Below are positions 1-9,847 of a stretch of DNA of 64,000 nucleotides, piece by piece. Position 1 is the stretch's first letter. The number at the start of each line of letters is the position of its first letter. The DNA lies in NCBI RefSeq assembly GCF_900591205.1, contig NZ_UUPU01000001.1, positions 558,001-622,000 on the forward strand. The letters are read 5' to 3'. The position numbers and the translations under genes were made by a program. The DNA comes from Pseudomonas viridiflava (GTDB taxonomy: Bacteria > Pseudomonadota > Gammaproteobacteria > Pseudomonadales > Pseudomonadaceae). The notes beneath the pieces were generated by a model. The model searched no databases. It was given only the letters and a program-made list of their open reading frames with translations, and was not told where the DNA came from.

Positions 1-1339
1 CCTCAGGCAAAACATGGGCGACGCTCAGACGTTCGCGGGTGAAATAGGTGCGTGCGGCCTTCTGGATATCTTCCGGGGTCACGCTTTGCAGGTCGGCCAA
101 TTCGCTGTCCATGAGTTTCCAGGACAGGCCCACGGTCTCCAGCGAGCCGATGGCCGTGGCCTGGCTGGTGATGGAGTCGCGCTGGTAGACCAGGCCGGCA
201 ATGACCTGGGCGCGGATACGCTCCAGTTCTTCGGCGCTCGGCGGTTTGGCCTTCAGCTCTTCCAGCAGGCGCCACAGGCCGGCTTCGGCTTGGGCGATGG
301 TCTTTTTCTTCTGCTGGTTGGGTGTGGCCGTCAGCATGAACAGCGTGTCGCCGCGGGTGTAGGCGTCGTAATTGGTGGAAGCGGCGGAAACCAGCTCTTC
401 GCCACGCTCCAGCTGCTCCGAAATCCGCGCACTGTAGCCGCCATCCAGCAGCGCCGAGATCAGGCGCAGGGCTTGTACCGAGCGTTTGTCTTCGGCGGTG
501 GCCAGGCCGGGCACGTTGAAGCCCAGGATCACGCTCGGCAATTGAGTCTGCACATGCATCGTCAGCAAGCGTTCGCCGGGTTCGGCCAGCTCCATCGGGA
601 TCTTGGCCGGTGGCACGTCACGCTTGGGGATCGGGCCGAAGTAGCGCTGGGCCAGGGTTTTTACCTCGTCCGGGGTCACATCGCCGACCACCACCAGCGT
701 GGCGTTGTTCGGCACGTACCAGGACTGATACCAGTGGCGCAGCTCTTCGACCTTCATGCGCTCCAGGTCGGCCATCCAGCCGATGGTCGGCGTGTGGTAG
801 CCGCTGGCCGGGTAGGCCATGGCCTTGAAGCGTTCGTAAGCCTTGGACATCGGGTTGTCGTCGGTACGCAGGCGGCGCTCTTCCTTGATGACCTCGATTT
901 CGCGGCTGAACTCATCGGCCGGCAGGCGCAGGCTGGCCATGCGGTCGGCCTCCAGCTCGAAAGCCACGCCCAGGCGGTCGCGGGCCAGCACCTGGTAATA
1001 GGCGGTGTAGTCGTCGCTGGTGAAGGCGTTTTCTTCGGCGCCGAGGTCACGCAGGATCAGCGAGGCTTCGCCGGGGCCGACCTTGGCACTGCCCTTGAAC
1101 ATCATGTGCTCCAAGGCATGCGACAAACCGGTCTGGCCCGGGGTTTCGTAGCTCGAACCGACCTTGTACCAGACCTGGGAAACCACCACCGGCGCGCGAT
1201 GGTCTTCGCGCACAACCACCTTGAGGCCGTTATCCAGGGTGAATTCATGGGTGGGTTGTGGATCGGCAGCCAAGGCTGAAAGAGGCAGACAAACTGTGCT
1301 GAACAGCAGGCCTGCGGCGCGGCGGGCTAGAGCATTCAT
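1..1339 (-). CDS. M16 family zinc metalloprotease (insulinase/PMPCB type), 3' end cut by window edge
   Basis: The protein starts with a clear signal peptide (positively charged MNALARRAA, then a hydrophobic stretch ending in ALA), so it should be exported to the periplasm. About 70 residues in, the inverted zinc motif HxxEH is seen as HALEHMMFKG, which marks an active-type M16 peptidase of about 450 residues. 446 codons are visible and the frame is still open at base 1, so only a few residues are missing. The visible end reads ERLSVAHVLPE, typical of the C-terminus of this family. It is divergent from ftsY, as in other Pseudomonas genomes, where a second M16 gene usually follows directly. The substrate is unknown. 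The start at 1339 is chosen because it gives a proper signal peptide. Confidence 0.9.
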   Translation of the reverse strand, partial: MNALARRAAGLLFSTVCLPLSALAADPQPTHEFTLDNGLKVVVREDHRAPVVVSQVWYKVGSSYETPGQTGLSHALEHMMFKGSAKVGPGEASLILRDLGAEENAFTSDDYTAYYQVLARDRLGVAFELEADRMASLRLPADEFSREIEVIKEERRLRTDDNPMSKAYERFKAMAYPASGYHTPTIGWMADLERMKVEELRHWYQSWYVPNNATLVVVGDVTPDEVKTLAQRYFGPIPKRDVPPAKIPMELAEPGERLLTMHVQTQLPSVILGFNVPGLATAEDKRSVQALRLISALLDGGYSARISEQLERGEELVSAASTNYDAYTRGDTLFMLTATPNQQKKKTIAQAEAGLWRLLEELKAKPPSAEELERIRAQVIAGLVYQRDSITSQATAIGSLETVGLSWKLMDSELADLQSVTPEDIQKAARTYFTRERLSVAHVLPE

Positions 1340-1444
1340 TCGTTTTTAAACCTGTTGGGCTGCCCGCTTGGTCTTAGCGTCGGCGGGCGAGGAGGTGCTA
1401 GGATACTGATCGGATTTACGGACGGCCACTGCGGCAGTCGTGTT

Positions 1445-1548
1445 AAGGCCCTATTTTGGCCTTACAAAATGTTGCGCATGAACGAGCTGGCTAAAAAACA
1501 GTCTGTTACGCATCGAATTTTATTTACCGACGCGCCCCTTGGCGCGTC
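1445..1548. promoter_or_regulatory. Divergent intergenic region with two perfect hairpins ahead of ftsY
   Basis: Between the protease and ftsY there are two perfect inverted repeats: AAGGCC/GGCCTT with a 7-base loop (1445-1463) and GACGCGCC/GGCGCGTC with a 4-base loop (1529-1548). The second ends 23 bases before the ftsY start. Neither is followed by a T-tract on a strand where it would end a gene, so they look like leader structures of the ftsYEX transcript rather than terminators. Function is not known. Confidence 0.45.
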
Positions 1549-1571
1549 GCTACCTTGAGATAGCCGTCTCC

Positions 1572-2948
1572 ATGTTTGGTTCCAACGACGACAAGAAGAC
1601 CCCAGCTGAGGCTGGCGAGAAGAAAGGCCTGTTCGGATGGCTGCGCAAAAAACCGCAGGAAACCGTCGTCGAACAGCCGCAGGTTCAAGCTGAACCGATC
1701 CCCGAACCCCTGGTAGAAGCCGAACCGGTTGCCGAAACACCGGCACCGGTGGTGTTGCCGATGGCGGAGCCGGTGTTGCAGCCGGTCGTCGAGGCCGCGC
1801 CGCAACCTGAGCCCGAGCCCGAGCCCGAGCATAAGCCGTGGCCGCAATTGCCGGTGGCCGAAGAACCCGTGGCGTTGGTGGAAGATGTGCAGGCCGAGCA
1901 CGTGGCGCCGCCGATTCCGGTGGTTGTCGACGCGCCGGCGCCGGTGGCGATCGAGCCCGTAACGGTTGCCGTCGAGATTAGCGCCCCCGCTGTTATCGAA
2001 GAGCCTGCAGAAACCGGTAAAACCGGTTTCTTCGCCCGCCTCAAGCAGGGCCTGAGCAAGACCAGCGCCAGTATCGGCGAGGGCATGGCCAGCCTGTTCC
2101 TCGGCAAGAAGGTCATTGATGACGAACTGCTGGAAGACATCGAAACCCGCCTGTTGACCGCCGACGTGGGCGTTGAAGCCACCGCCGTGATCATTCAGAG
2201 CCTGACCCAGAAGGTTGCGCGCAAGCAGCTGACCGACGCCGACGCGCTGTACAAATCCTTGCAGGCTGAGCTTGCCGCCATGCTGAAACCGGTGGAAGCG
2301 CCGCTGGTAATCACCCCGAACAAGCCGTTCGTGATCCTGGTGGTCGGCGTCAATGGCGCCGGCAAAACCACCACCATCGGCAAGTTGGCGAAGAAGCTGC
2401 AATCGGAAGGCAAGAAAGTCATGCTCGCTGCCGGCGACACCTTCCGCGCCGCTGCCGTGGAACAGCTGCAAGTGTGGGGCGAGCGCAACAAGATCCCGGT
2501 GATCGCCCAGCACACCGGTGCCGATTCCGCCTCGGTGATCTTCGACGCCGTGCAAGCCGCCAAGGCTCGTAACATTGATGTGCTGATCGCCGACACCGCC
2601 GGTCGCCTGCACACCAAAGACAACTTGATGGAAGAGCTGAAGAAAGTCCGCCGCGTGATCGGCAAGCTCGACGCAGACGCCCCGCACGAAGTGCTGCTGG
2701 TGCTGGATGCCGGTACTGGGCAGAACGCCATCAGCCAGGCCAAACAATTCAACCAGACGGTGCAACTGACCGGCCTGGCATTGACTAAGCTCGACGGCAC
2801 GGCCAAGGGCGGTGTGATTTTCGCCCTGGCCAAACAGTTCGGGTTGCCGATTCGTTATATCGGCGTCGGTGAAGGCATCGACGACCTGCGCACTTTTGAA
2901 GCCGAACCCTTTGTACAGGCACTGTTTGCCGAGCGGGAGCGTTCATGA
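1572..2948 (+). CDS. ftsY: Signal recognition particle receptor FtsY
   Basis: SRP receptor GTPase that docks ribosome-SRP complexes at the inner membrane for co-translational insertion. It is 458 aa. Residues about 1-150 form the acidic, Glu/Pro/Val-rich A region (many EPVAE-like repeats). The NG domain follows with the P-loop GVNGAGKTTTIGKL (Lys265), DTAGR, and TKLDG specificity motifs. The ATG at 1572 (MFGSNDDKK) is preferred to the in-frame ATG at 1539 because it gives the usual N-terminus. The stop overlaps the ftsE start (ATGA), the standard ftsY-ftsE-ftsX arrangement. Confidence 0.97.
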   Translation: MFGSNDDKKTPAEAGEKKGLFGWLRKKPQETVVEQPQVQAEPIPEPLVEAEPVAETPAPVVLPMAEPVLQPVVEAAPQPEPEPEPEHKPWPQLPVAEEPVALVEDVQAEHVAPPIPVVVDAPAPVAIEPVTVAVEISAPAVIEEPAETGKTGFFARLKQGLSKTSASIGEGMASLFLGKKVIDDELLEDIETRLLTADVGVEATAVIIQSLTQKVARKQLTDADALYKSLQAELAAMLKPVEAPLVITPNKPFVILVVGVNGAGKTTTIGKLAKKLQSEGKKVMLAAGDTFRAAAVEQLQVWGERNKIPVIAQHTGADSASVIFDAVQAAKARNIDVLIADTAGRLHTKDNLMEELKKVRRVIGKLDADAPHEVLLVLDAGTGQNAISQAKQFNQTVQLTGLALTKLDGTAKGGVIFALAKQFGLPIRYIGVGEGIDDLRTFEAEPFVQALFAERERS

Positions 2949-3616
2949 TTCGATTCGAACAGGTCGGTAAACGCTACGCCAACGGGCATGTGGGCTTGCA
3001 TGAGCTGAGCTTTCGAGTGCGTCGCGGCGAGTTCTTGTTTGTAACCGGGCACTCCGGCGCCGGCAAAAGTACGTTGTTGCGCCTATTGCTGGCCATGGAA
3101 CGCCCGACCACCGGCAAGCTTTTGCTGGCGGGCCAGGACCTGGCCACCATCAGCAATGCGCAGATTCCGTTCCTGCGCCGCCAGATCGGCGTGGTGTTCC
3201 AGAACCACCAGCTGCTGTTCGATCGCACGGTGTTCAACAATATTGCCCTGCCATTGCAGATTCTCGGGCTGTCCAAGGCCGAGATCGTCAAGCGTGTGGA
3301 TTCGGCCCTGGAGCGCGTGGCGCTGTCAGATAAAACCGATCTCTACCCCGGTGACCTGTCCACCGGCCAGCAACAGCGCGTCGGCATCGCCCGCGCCATC
3401 GTCCACCGCCCGGCCCTGCTGCTGGCGGACGAGCCCACCGGTAACCTCGACCCGCGCCTGGCGGCCGAGATCATGGGTGTGTTCGAAGACATCAATCGCC
3501 TGGGCACCAGCGTGTTGATCGCCAGCCACGACCTGGCGCTGATCGCCCGTATGCGCCATCGCATGCTGACCCTGCAACGCGGCCGCCTGATCGGCGACGG
3601 GGAGGCCGGCGTATGA
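2945..3616 (+). CDS. ftsE: Cell division ATP-binding protein FtsE
   Basis: Cytoplasmic ABC ATPase that works with FtsX at the division septum to control peptidoglycan hydrolase activation. It is 223 aa, the usual length. Walker A is GHSGAGKST, the signature is LSTGQQQRV, and Walker B is LLLADEPTGNLD, followed by the H-loop ASHD. Four-base overlaps with ftsY upstream and ftsX downstream indicate translational coupling. Confidence 0.97.
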   Translation: MIRFEQVGKRYANGHVGLHELSFRVRRGEFLFVTGHSGAGKSTLLRLLLAMERPTTGKLLLAGQDLATISNAQIPFLRRQIGVVFQNHQLLFDRTVFNNIALPLQILGLSKAEIVKRVDSALERVALSDKTDLYPGDLSTGQQQRVGIARAIVHRPALLLADEPTGNLDPRLAAEIMGVFEDINRLGTSVLIASHDLALIARMRHRMLTLQRGRLIGDGEAGV

Positions 3617-4638
3617 GTGCGACCCGCAGCCCGAAAGTCTCCGAGCGCGTGGCGCCGAAACCGGCCGACCCGCAACCGCAGAAGAAAAAACACGATCACG
3701 ATGACGACGGCCCGGACTTCAGCACCCTGCTGCGCGCCTGGATCGAAAGCCATCGCGCCAGCCTGCTCGACAGCCTGCGTCGCCTGGGCAAGCAGCCGAT
3801 CGGCAGCTTTTTTACCTGCCTGGTGATGGCCGTAGCCTTGAGCCTGCCGATGGGCTTGTCGCTGCTGCTCAATAATGTGGAGCGCCTGGGCGGCTCCTGG
3901 CAGCGCGCGGCGCAGATTTCCCTGTACCTGAACCTCGACGCCAGTGCCAAAGACGGCGAGACCCTGCGCGAAGACATCAAGAACCTGCCGGGCGTGGCGG
4001 ATGCCGAGTACATCAGCCGCGATCAGGCCCTTGAAGAGTTCCAGCAGCAGTCCGGCCTGGGCGAGGCGCTTAAAGAGCTGCCAGAGAACCCGCTGCCGGG
4101 CGTCGTGCTGGTCACTCCTAACGAAGTCGACAAGCCGGCGCTTGAGGCCCTGCGACAAAAACTCGCAGAGATGCCCAAGGTGCAGCAGGCACAGCTTGAT
4201 CTGGTCTGGGTAGAGCGCCTGGCCGCGATCCTCAAGCTGGGCGACCGCTTTGTGTTCGGCCTGACGGTGTTGTTGGTGTCTGCATTACTTTTGGTGATAG
4301 GTAATACCATTCGTCTTCATATTGAAAACCGTCGCACCGAGATAGAAGTGATTAAACTGGTCGGCGGCACGGACAGCTATGTGCGTCGTCCTTTTCTGTA
4401 TATGGGCGCGCTGTATGGCTTTGGTGCCGGGATTTTGTCCTGGGGCGTGCTGGCTTTTGGCCTGGACTGGCTGAACGACGCGGTTGTGGGGCTTGCCGGG
4501 TTGTATGGCAGCGATTTCGCCCTGGCCGGCGTGCCGGTGGCCGATGGTCTGTCACTCTTGCTTGGCGCAGTCCTGTTGGGGTATATCGGTGCTTGGATTG
4601 CGGTCGCACGGCATTTACGCGAGCTGGCACCGAAGTAG
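3613..4638 (+). CDS. ftsX: Cell division protein FtsX
   Basis: Integral-membrane partner of FtsE. It is 341 aa. An unusual charged cytoplasmic N-terminus of about 70 residues contains KKKHDHDDDGPD. It is followed by a first membrane helix, a periplasmic domain of about 120 residues, and three more helices in the C-terminal FtsX-type permease domain (HIENRRTEIEVIKLVGG is the typical loop). It is the last gene of the ftsYEX unit. rpoH follows after 129 bases with its own strong Shine-Dalgarno. Confidence 0.95.
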   Translation: MSATRSPKVSERVAPKPADPQPQKKKHDHDDDGPDFSTLLRAWIESHRASLLDSLRRLGKQPIGSFFTCLVMAVALSLPMGLSLLLNNVERLGGSWQRAAQISLYLNLDASAKDGETLREDIKNLPGVADAEYISRDQALEEFQQQSGLGEALKELPENPLPGVVLVTPNEVDKPALEALRQKLAEMPKVQQAQLDLVWVERLAAILKLGDRFVFGLTVLLVSALLLVIGNTIRLHIENRRTEIEVIKLVGGTDSYVRRPFLYMGALYGFGAGILSWGVLAFGLDWLNDAVVGLAGLYGSDFALAGVPVADGLSLLLGAVLLGYIGAWIAVARHLRELAPK

Positions 4639-4767
4639 TTAATGTCACGGTAATGTGGTTTCGTTTGTATTGACCGTATTGGTGGTTTAGGGAACTTGTC
4701 CTACGGTTCCCGGTCAATTTTCGCAGTGCTGAACTGCACGAGTTATGTGAGTCGGAGGTTTTTTCGT

Positions 4768-5622
4768 ATGACCACTTCTTTGCAACCTGCTTATGCCTTG
4801 GTCCCGGGTGCGAACCTGGAAGCCTATGTGCACACGGTCAACAGCATTCCATTGCTGACGCCCGAGCAGGAGCGTGAACTGGCCGAGAGTCTCTACTATG
4901 AGCAGGATTTGGGGGCGGCTCGGCAGATGGTGCTCGCCCACCTGCGTTTTGTCGTACATATCGCCCGTAGCTATAGCGGCTACGGCCTGGCCCAGGCTGA
5001 CCTGATTCAGGAAGGCAACGTCGGCCTGATGAAGGCTGTAAAGCGCTTCAACCCTGAGATGGGTGTGCGTTTGGTGTCGTTTGCCGTGCACTGGATCAAG
5101 GCGGAAATCCACGAGTTCATCCTGCGCAACTGGCGCATCGTGAAAGTCGCGACCACCAAGGCCCAGCGCAAGCTGTTCTTCAACCTGCGCAGCCAGAAAA
5201 AACGCCTGGCGTGGTTGAACAACGAGGAAGTCCACCGCGTGGCCGAAAGCCTTGGCGTTGAGCCGCGTGAAGTGCGCGAGATGGAAAGCCGCCTGACCGG
5301 CCATGACATGGCCTTCGACCCGGCCGCTGAAGCGGACGACGACAGTGCTTTCCAGTCGCCGGCCAACTACCTGGAAGACCACCGGTACGACCCGGCGCGT
5401 CAACTGGAGGACGCCGACTGGAGTGACAACTCCAACCACAACCTGCACGAAGCGCTGGAAGTGCTGGACGACCGCAGCCGTGACATCCTCTACCAGCGCT
5501 GGCTGGCGGAAGAAAAAGCCACGCTGCACGACCTGGCGCAGAAGTACAACGTGTCGGCCGAGCGGATTCGTCAGCTTGAGAAAAGCGCGATGAACAAGCT
5601 GAAGTTGTCGATCGCCGCCTAA
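4768..5622 (+). CDS. rpoH: RNA polymerase heat-shock sigma factor RpoH (sigma-32)
   Basis: Alternative sigma factor for heat-shock and protein-quality genes. It is 284 aa, exactly the Pseudomonas length. Region 2 contains [19 protein letters not shown] and the RpoH-box stretch following [19 protein letters not shown]. Region 4.2 has the helix-turn-helix ending in [17 protein letters not shown]. The ATG at 4768 is preferred over the upstream in-frame ATG at 4696 because GGAGG sits 9 bases before it. It lies downstream of ftsYEX, as in most gammaproteobacteria. Confidence 0.97.
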   Translation: MTTSLQPAYALVPGANLEAYVHTVNSIPLLTPEQERELAESLYYEQDLGAARQMVLAHLRFVVHIARSYSGYGLAQADLIQEGNVGLMKAVKRFNPEMGVRLVSFAVHWIKAEIHEFILRNWRIVKVATTKAQRKLFFNLRSQKKRLAWLNNEEVHRVAESLGVEPREVREMESRLTGHDMAFDPAAEADDDSAFQSPANYLEDHRYDPARQLEDADWSDNSNHNLHEALEVLDDRSRDILYQRWLAEEKATLHDLAQKYNVSAERIRQLEKSAMNKLKLSIAA

Positions 5623-5640
5623 AACACGGCGATAAGACAC

Positions 5641-5675
5641 AAAATGCCCCGGTCGAAAGATCGGGGCATTTTTGT
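5641..5675 (+). terminator. Rho-independent terminator of rpoH
   Basis: AATGCCCCG-GTC-GAAA-GATC-GGGGCATT hairpin with a T-tract, 19 bases after the rpoH stop. The flanking A and T runs make it potentially bidirectional. Confidence 0.9.
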
Positions 5676-5708
5676 GTGCAGTCGAAAATCTAAGTCTGGC
5701 TCGGTCTG

Positions 5709-5800
5709 CTGTGGGAGCTGGCTTGCCTGCGATGAGGCAGTATCAGCCAACACATGTGTTGATTGACCCGCCGCTATCGCAGGCAAGCCAGCTCCCACAT
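5709..5800. repeat. REPIN (GTGGGAGCTGGCTTGCCTGCG class)
   Basis: Two REP units in inverted orientation: TGTGGGAGCTGGCTTGCCTG at the left and its complement at the right, separated by about 45 bases. This is the commonest REPIN architecture in the P. fluorescens group. It lies between convergent rpoH and mtgA. Confidence 0.9.
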
Positions 5801-5815
5801 TGGTAGTGCAGTGTG

Positions 5816-6538
5816 TCAGTCGGACCAGGGTGCTTTTCGGGAATTGTTCAACTCCACCAGATACCCATCCCCGCCCAACTGGCTCATCTGTTGGCGAATC
5901 CACGCTGCCCGCCGCGCCACATAGGCGGTCGGGCGGCTGGCACTCCACACCCGTGGGTTAGGCAACACCGCCGCCAGGTAACTGGCCTGCTGCCGGGACA
6001 GCCCCTTGGCACTCACCCCAAAGTGATGCCGCGCTGCAGCCTCTGCGCCAAACACGCCTTCATCCCATTCCACGCTGTTGAGGTACACCTCAAGAATCCG
6101 CTGCTTGGGCCACAACACCTCGATCAACCCGGTGAACCAGGCTTCCAGGCCCTTGCGCAAATAACTGCGGCCGGCCCACAGGAACAGGTTTTTCGACACC
6201 TGCTGGCTCAATGTACTGGCGCCGCGAATCGAACCGCCGCGCTCGTTGTGCAGTATCGCCGCCTGGATCGCACCGAAATCAAACCCCCAATGCTGCGGGA
6301 AGCGCTGGTCTTCGCCGGCCATCACGGCCACTTTAAGGTCGTCAGAGATTTCATCCCAAGGCACCCAGGTGCGTTGCAGGTCAATCGGCTCGCCGTCGAA
6401 CCAGGATTCGACCTTGCGCTCCACCATCAGCGCGGTGAACGGCGGCGGCACGACACGAAACAGCAGCACCAGCAGCACACTGCCGATGGCAAACCATTTC
6501 ACGACCTTGAGAAAGCGTTTGAAGAGGAGACGCAGCAT
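5816..6538 (-). CDS. mtgA: Monofunctional biosynthetic peptidoglycan transglycosylase
   Basis: GT51 glycosyltransferase that polymerises lipid II into glycan strands at the inner membrane. It is 240 aa. One N-terminal membrane anchor lies at about residues 13-35. The GT51 motifs are present: the catalytic Glu in [32 protein letters not shown], and the second acidic motif [21 protein letters not shown]. There is no transpeptidase domain. It is convergent with rpoH. Confidence 0.95.
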   Translation of the reverse strand: MLRLLFKRFLKVVKWFAIGSVLLVLLFRVVPPPFTALMVERKVESWFDGEPIDLQRTWVPWDEISDDLKVAVMAGEDQRFPQHWGFDFGAIQAAILHNERGGSIRGASTLSQQVSKNLFLWAGRSYLRKGLEAWFTGLIEVLWPKQRILEVYLNSVEWDEGVFGAEAAARHHFGVSAKGLSRQQASYLAAVLPNPRVWSASRPTAYVARRAAWIRQQMSQLGGDGYLVELNNSRKAPWSD

Positions 6539-6612
6539 AGAGATGGCTTGGCCGAACCCGTTGAGCGGGCCATTATACAGACCCTGCCCGATGAGTCTGA
6601 CTGGAGTTCCTC

Positions 6613-6993
6613 ATGCTGCGTAGCTTTCTGATGCTGGCCGCGTTTTTCGGCTTTACCGGTGTCGCCCTTGGCGCCTTCGCCGCCCACGGCCTGAAGAACC
6701 GCCTGAGCGCCGACTACCTGGCAATCTTCCATACCGGCGTGACCTACCAGTTGGTGCACGCCCTGGCGCTGTTCTGCGTGGCGTTGCTGGCGGCGCACAT
6801 TCCTGGTCGGTTGATCACCTGGGCGGGCATCTCGTTTGCCGTCGGCATTTTGCTGTTCTCCGGCAGCCTGTATGTGCTGACCCTCACCGGCATCAGCAAA
6901 CTCGGCATCATCACGCCGTTTGGTGGGCTTGCCTTCCTGCTCGGCTGGTTCTTCCTCGGCCTCGCTGCCTGGCGTTTGCAGCTGACCGCTTGA
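6613..6993 (+). CDS. DUF423 family small membrane protein (YgdD-like)
   Basis: 126 aa with four predicted membrane helices. It opens with the conserved FxAAFFGFTGVALGAFAAHGLK region, the hallmark of DUF423 inner-membrane proteins. No biochemical function is established for the family. It is divergent from mtgA. Its stop lies 72 bases before the thiS start, and the two are probably co-transcribed. Confidence 0.88.
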   Translation: MLRSFLMLAAFFGFTGVALGAFAAHGLKNRLSADYLAIFHTGVTYQLVHALALFCVALLAAHIPGRLITWAGISFAVGILLFSGSLYVLTLTGISKLGIITPFGGLAFLLGWFFLGLAAWRLQLTA

Positions 6994-7064
6994 CGCTTGG
7001 AGCTGACCTTCAGGTCCCAATCGCGCTAGAATGCGTGCCCCTAAAAACGATGGCGGCCCGTGGC

Positions 7065-7265
7065 ATGCGCATTCAGTTGAACGGCGAATCCTTTGAACTG
7101 CCCGACGGTGAAACCGTTGCGGCCCTGCTGACCCGTCTGGACTTGACCGGGCGTCGCGTCGCAGTGGAACTCAACCTGGATATCGTCCCGCGTAGCCTGC
7201 ACGCAGAGACCGCGCTCACTGAAGGTGATCAGGTCGAAGTGGTCCACGCCATCGGCGGCGGCTAG
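7065..7265 (+). CDS. thiS: Sulfur carrier protein ThiS
   Basis: 66 aa ubiquitin-like carrier of the thiocarboxylate used to build the thiamine thiazole ring. It ends in the essential Gly-Gly (VVHAIGGG). The start at 7065 ([15 protein letters not shown]) gives the standard length. The frame remains open upstream to 6990, but that extension is not like any ThiS. It lies directly before thiG. Confidence 0.95.
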   Translation: MRIQLNGESFELPDGETVAALLTRLDLTGRRVAVELNLDIVPRSLHAETALTEGDQVEVVHAIGGG

Positions 7266-7329
7266 CCGTCCGGCGCTCACGGGCGCCAACCGCATTCTGC
7301 AGAACCTCACCCCAACTCGAGGATTTCCC

Positions 7330-8124
7330 ATGAGCATCGTTCGTAGCGACAAGCCCTTCGTCCTGGCCGGTCGTACCTACCAGTCCCGTCTGCTGGTGGG
7401 CACCGGCAAGTACCGCGACATGGAAGAAACCCGCCTGGCCATCGAAGCCTCGGGTGCCGAGATCGTGACCTTCGCCGTGCGTCGCACCAACCTCGGCCAG
7501 ATCGAGGGCGAGCCGAACCTGCTCGAAGTGCTGTCGCCGGACCGTTACACCTTTTTGCCGAACACTGCCGGTTGCTACGACGCCATCGAAGCCGTGCGCA
7601 CCTGCCGCCTGGCCCGTGAGCTGCTCGACGGCCACAACCTGGTGAAGCTGGAAGTGCTGGCCGATCAGAAAACCCTGTTCCCCAACGTGATCGAAACCCT
7701 CAAGGCCGCCGAGACACTGGTCAAGGAAGGCTTCGACGTGATGGTCTACACCAGCGATGACCCGATCATCGCCCGCCAGCTGGCCGAAATCGGCTGTATC
7801 GCGGTGATGCCCCTGGCCGGCCTGATCGGCAGTGGCCTGGGGATCTGCAACCCGTACAACCTGCAAATCATCCTCGAAGAAGCCAGGATTCCGGTGCTGG
7901 TGGATGCGGGCGTGGGCACTGCCTCCGACGCCACCATCGCCATGGAGCTGGGGTGCGACGCGGTGCTGATGAATTCGGCCATCGCCCATGCCCAGCAGCC
8001 GATCATGATGGCCGAAGCCATGAACCACGCCATCGTTGCGGGCCGCCTGGCCTACCTCGCCGGGCGCATGCCGAAAAAACTATACGCCAGCGCCTCCTCG
8101 CCGCTGGATGGTCTGATCAAGTAA
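7330..8124 (+). CDS. thiG: Thiazole synthase ThiG
   Basis: Condenses 1-deoxy-xylulose 5-phosphate, dehydroglycine and ThiS-thiocarboxylate into the thiazole phosphate of thiamine. It is 264 aa, a TIM-barrel. [11 protein letters not shown] lies near the N-terminus, the Schiff-base Lys in LVKLEVLAD, and the phosphate-binding [11 protein letters not shown] near the C-terminus. The start at 7330 ([10 protein letters not shown]) is chosen for family length. It follows thiS by 64 bases. Confidence 0.96.
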   Translation: MSIVRSDKPFVLAGRTYQSRLLVGTGKYRDMEETRLAIEASGAEIVTFAVRRTNLGQIEGEPNLLEVLSPDRYTFLPNTAGCYDAIEAVRTCRLARELLDGHNLVKLEVLADQKTLFPNVIETLKAAETLVKEGFDVMVYTSDDPIIARQLAEIGCIAVMPLAGLIGSGLGICNPYNLQIILEEARIPVLVDAGVGTASDATIAMELGCDAVLMNSAIAHAQQPIMMAEAMNHAIVAGRLAYLAGRMPKKLYASASSPLDGLIK

Positions 8125-8133
8125 GAGCTATTG

Positions 8134-8859
8134 ATGACTGAATCAAACGAAACGCCGAACACCGTGGAAGAAGGCGACGAGTCCAAGCACCGCCGCATCA
8201 AGAGTTTTGTGATGCGCGCCGGTCGCATGACCGAAGGCCAGCAAAAGGGTCTGGAGCAGGGCACGCCGCTGTTCGTCCTGCCCCTGGCCGATGCGCCGGT
8301 GGATTATGACCAGGTGTTCGGCCGTTCGGCCCCGCGCTCCCTGGAAATCGGTTTCGGTATGGGCCACTCCCTGCTGGAAATGGCTGCCGCCTCGCCGGAA
8401 CAGGATTTCATCGGAGTAGAAGTGCACCGCCCAGGTGTCGGCGCGCTGCTCAATGGCGTGCTGACGCAGGGCCTGACCAACCTGCGGGTCTACGACTGTG
8501 ACGCGATCGAAGTGCTCAACCGCTGCATCGCCGACAACAGCCTCGACCGCCTGATGCTGTTCTTCCCCGACCCATGGCACAAAGCCCGCCACCACAAGCG
8601 CCGCATCGTCCAAGCCTCCTTCGCGGAGCTGGTGCGCAGCAAGCTCAAAGTCGGCGGTATCCTGCACATGGCCACCGACTGGGAACCCTACGCGCAATAC
8701 ATGCTGGAAGTGATGAATGTCGCTCCCGGCTACCGCAACCTGGCCGAAGACGGCCAATGCGTACCGCGCCCGGCGGAGCGCCCGATCACCAAGTTCGAAC
8801 GCCGCGGTGAGCGGCTGGGGCACGGGGTGTGGGATCTGAAGTTCGAGAAGCTGGCTTAA
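8134..8859 (+). CDS. trmB: tRNA (guanine-N7-)-methyltransferase
   Basis: Makes m7G46 in tRNA using SAM. It is 241 aa. The SAM-binding motif is [15 protein letters not shown], followed by [15 protein letters not shown] and the family signature [14 protein letters not shown]. The ATG at 8134 is preferred to the TTG three bases earlier. It lies 9 bases after thiG, an arrangement conserved in Pseudomonas. Confidence 0.96.
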   Translation: MTESNETPNTVEEGDESKHRRIKSFVMRAGRMTEGQQKGLEQGTPLFVLPLADAPVDYDQVFGRSAPRSLEIGFGMGHSLLEMAAASPEQDFIGVEVHRPGVGALLNGVLTQGLTNLRVYDCDAIEVLNRCIADNSLDRLMLFFPDPWHKARHHKRRIVQASFAELVRSKLKVGGILHMATDWEPYAQYMLEVMNVAPGYRNLAEDGQCVPRPAERPITKFERRGERLGHGVWDLKFEKLA

Positions 8860-8936
8860 ACGGCCAGGTATCGGAGGCGGTGAAGCAGGTCTGTTTCGCC
8901 GCCGTTTTCGTTTCTACTTGTAAAGGACTACAAGGG

Positions 8937-9749
8937 TTGAAATTTACGCTCCCCTGCTTGTTGTTGCTGAGCCTGCTGTCTCCAGCAGTGTTCGCTACCA
9001 CGACCTCCTCCCTTCCAGTGACCTCTCCTGACGACTACTTTGAGAGTGCCCAGAAGAAGGCGGAACAGCTCAAGGTGCTGTTCGACGAATACGTGACGCT
9101 GGAGGCCAGCGGTCAGTTGGACACCAAGACCTTGCCTGAGTCACTCAAAGGCGTGGAGGTCGACATGGCGGCAGTGCAGCGCGACTTGAAGATGGCCGCC
9201 GAAGGAGGGCACGTCGTCGCGACGTACATGCTGGCTAATACGCAAAGCCGATTCGGGATGAGTCACGAAGAGCGCAAGCAGGTTTGCGAGCCGATGCACA
9301 AAGCGATGGATCAAGGTCTTCTGGCGGCTGCGGTGGGTTATTACTATCAATGCGACCAGACTTATATGCGCCTTGATCTTCTTGATCCAGGCCACGTGAA
9401 GTATCTGGAGGATCTTAAGCGGATGCTCTTGCGTGTTGATGGGTTCAAGGACTTTTACCCGCTGTACACACAGCGTTCGTTGTGTTTCGAGAGTGATCGG
9501 CTGGCGCAGATCAAAGAGCAAAGAACCTTGGGCAACATGCAGGCTCGGGCCAGTGTGCGAATGCTGACCTATGACCAGTACCGAGCGGAGGCTTACTACA
9601 TACTGGCCGCAACTCGAATGAACGAAAAAGGCATGCCGGACAGCCTCAACCTGACCTACCTGAATCAGGCGCTGGCGTTGGGCTGCAAAGACCCGATGAC
9701 GCTTAAAGAGTATTACGAGAAAGCTTTTGGAGGGCGGGCGTCCAAATAG
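8937..9749 (+). CDS. Exported protein of unknown function, probable TTG start
   Basis: I do not recognise a family. With a TTG start at 8937 (MKFTLPCLLLLSLLSPAVFA) the 270 aa product has a classical signal peptide. The only alternative, an ATG at 8829, lies inside trmB and adds a region without signal-peptide character. An AAAGG-like ribosome site precedes the TTG. The mature part is soluble and largely helical, with short Sel1/TPR-like stretches (GGHVVATYMLANTQSRFG; GLLAAAVGYYYQCDQTY) and a few cysteines. Codon use is less GC-biased than in the neighbours, so it may be a more recent addition. Confidence 0.65.
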   Translation: MKFTLPCLLLLSLLSPAVFATTTSSLPVTSPDDYFESAQKKAEQLKVLFDEYVTLEASGQLDTKTLPESLKGVEVDMAAVQRDLKMAAEGGHVVATYMLANTQSRFGMSHEERKQVCEPMHKAMDQGLLAAAVGYYYQCDQTYMRLDLLDPGHVKYLEDLKRMLLRVDGFKDFYPLYTQRSLCFESDRLAQIKEQRTLGNMQARASVRMLTYDQYRAEAYYILAATRMNEKGMPDSLNLTYLNQALALGCKDPMTLKEYYEKAFGGRASK

Positions 9750-9847
9750 CGTTGTTTCGTTCAACGCGGGTCAACGACCCGCGCCGAGCGACTGGGGCAT
9801 GGGATTTTTAAATTCGAAAAATCAGCCTGCCCGAAACGCGCGCCCGG

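Noticed and set aside
1524..2765. 413-codon minus-strand frame over ftsY
   Set aside because: The plus strand encodes an unmistakable FtsY; this is a compositional shadow.
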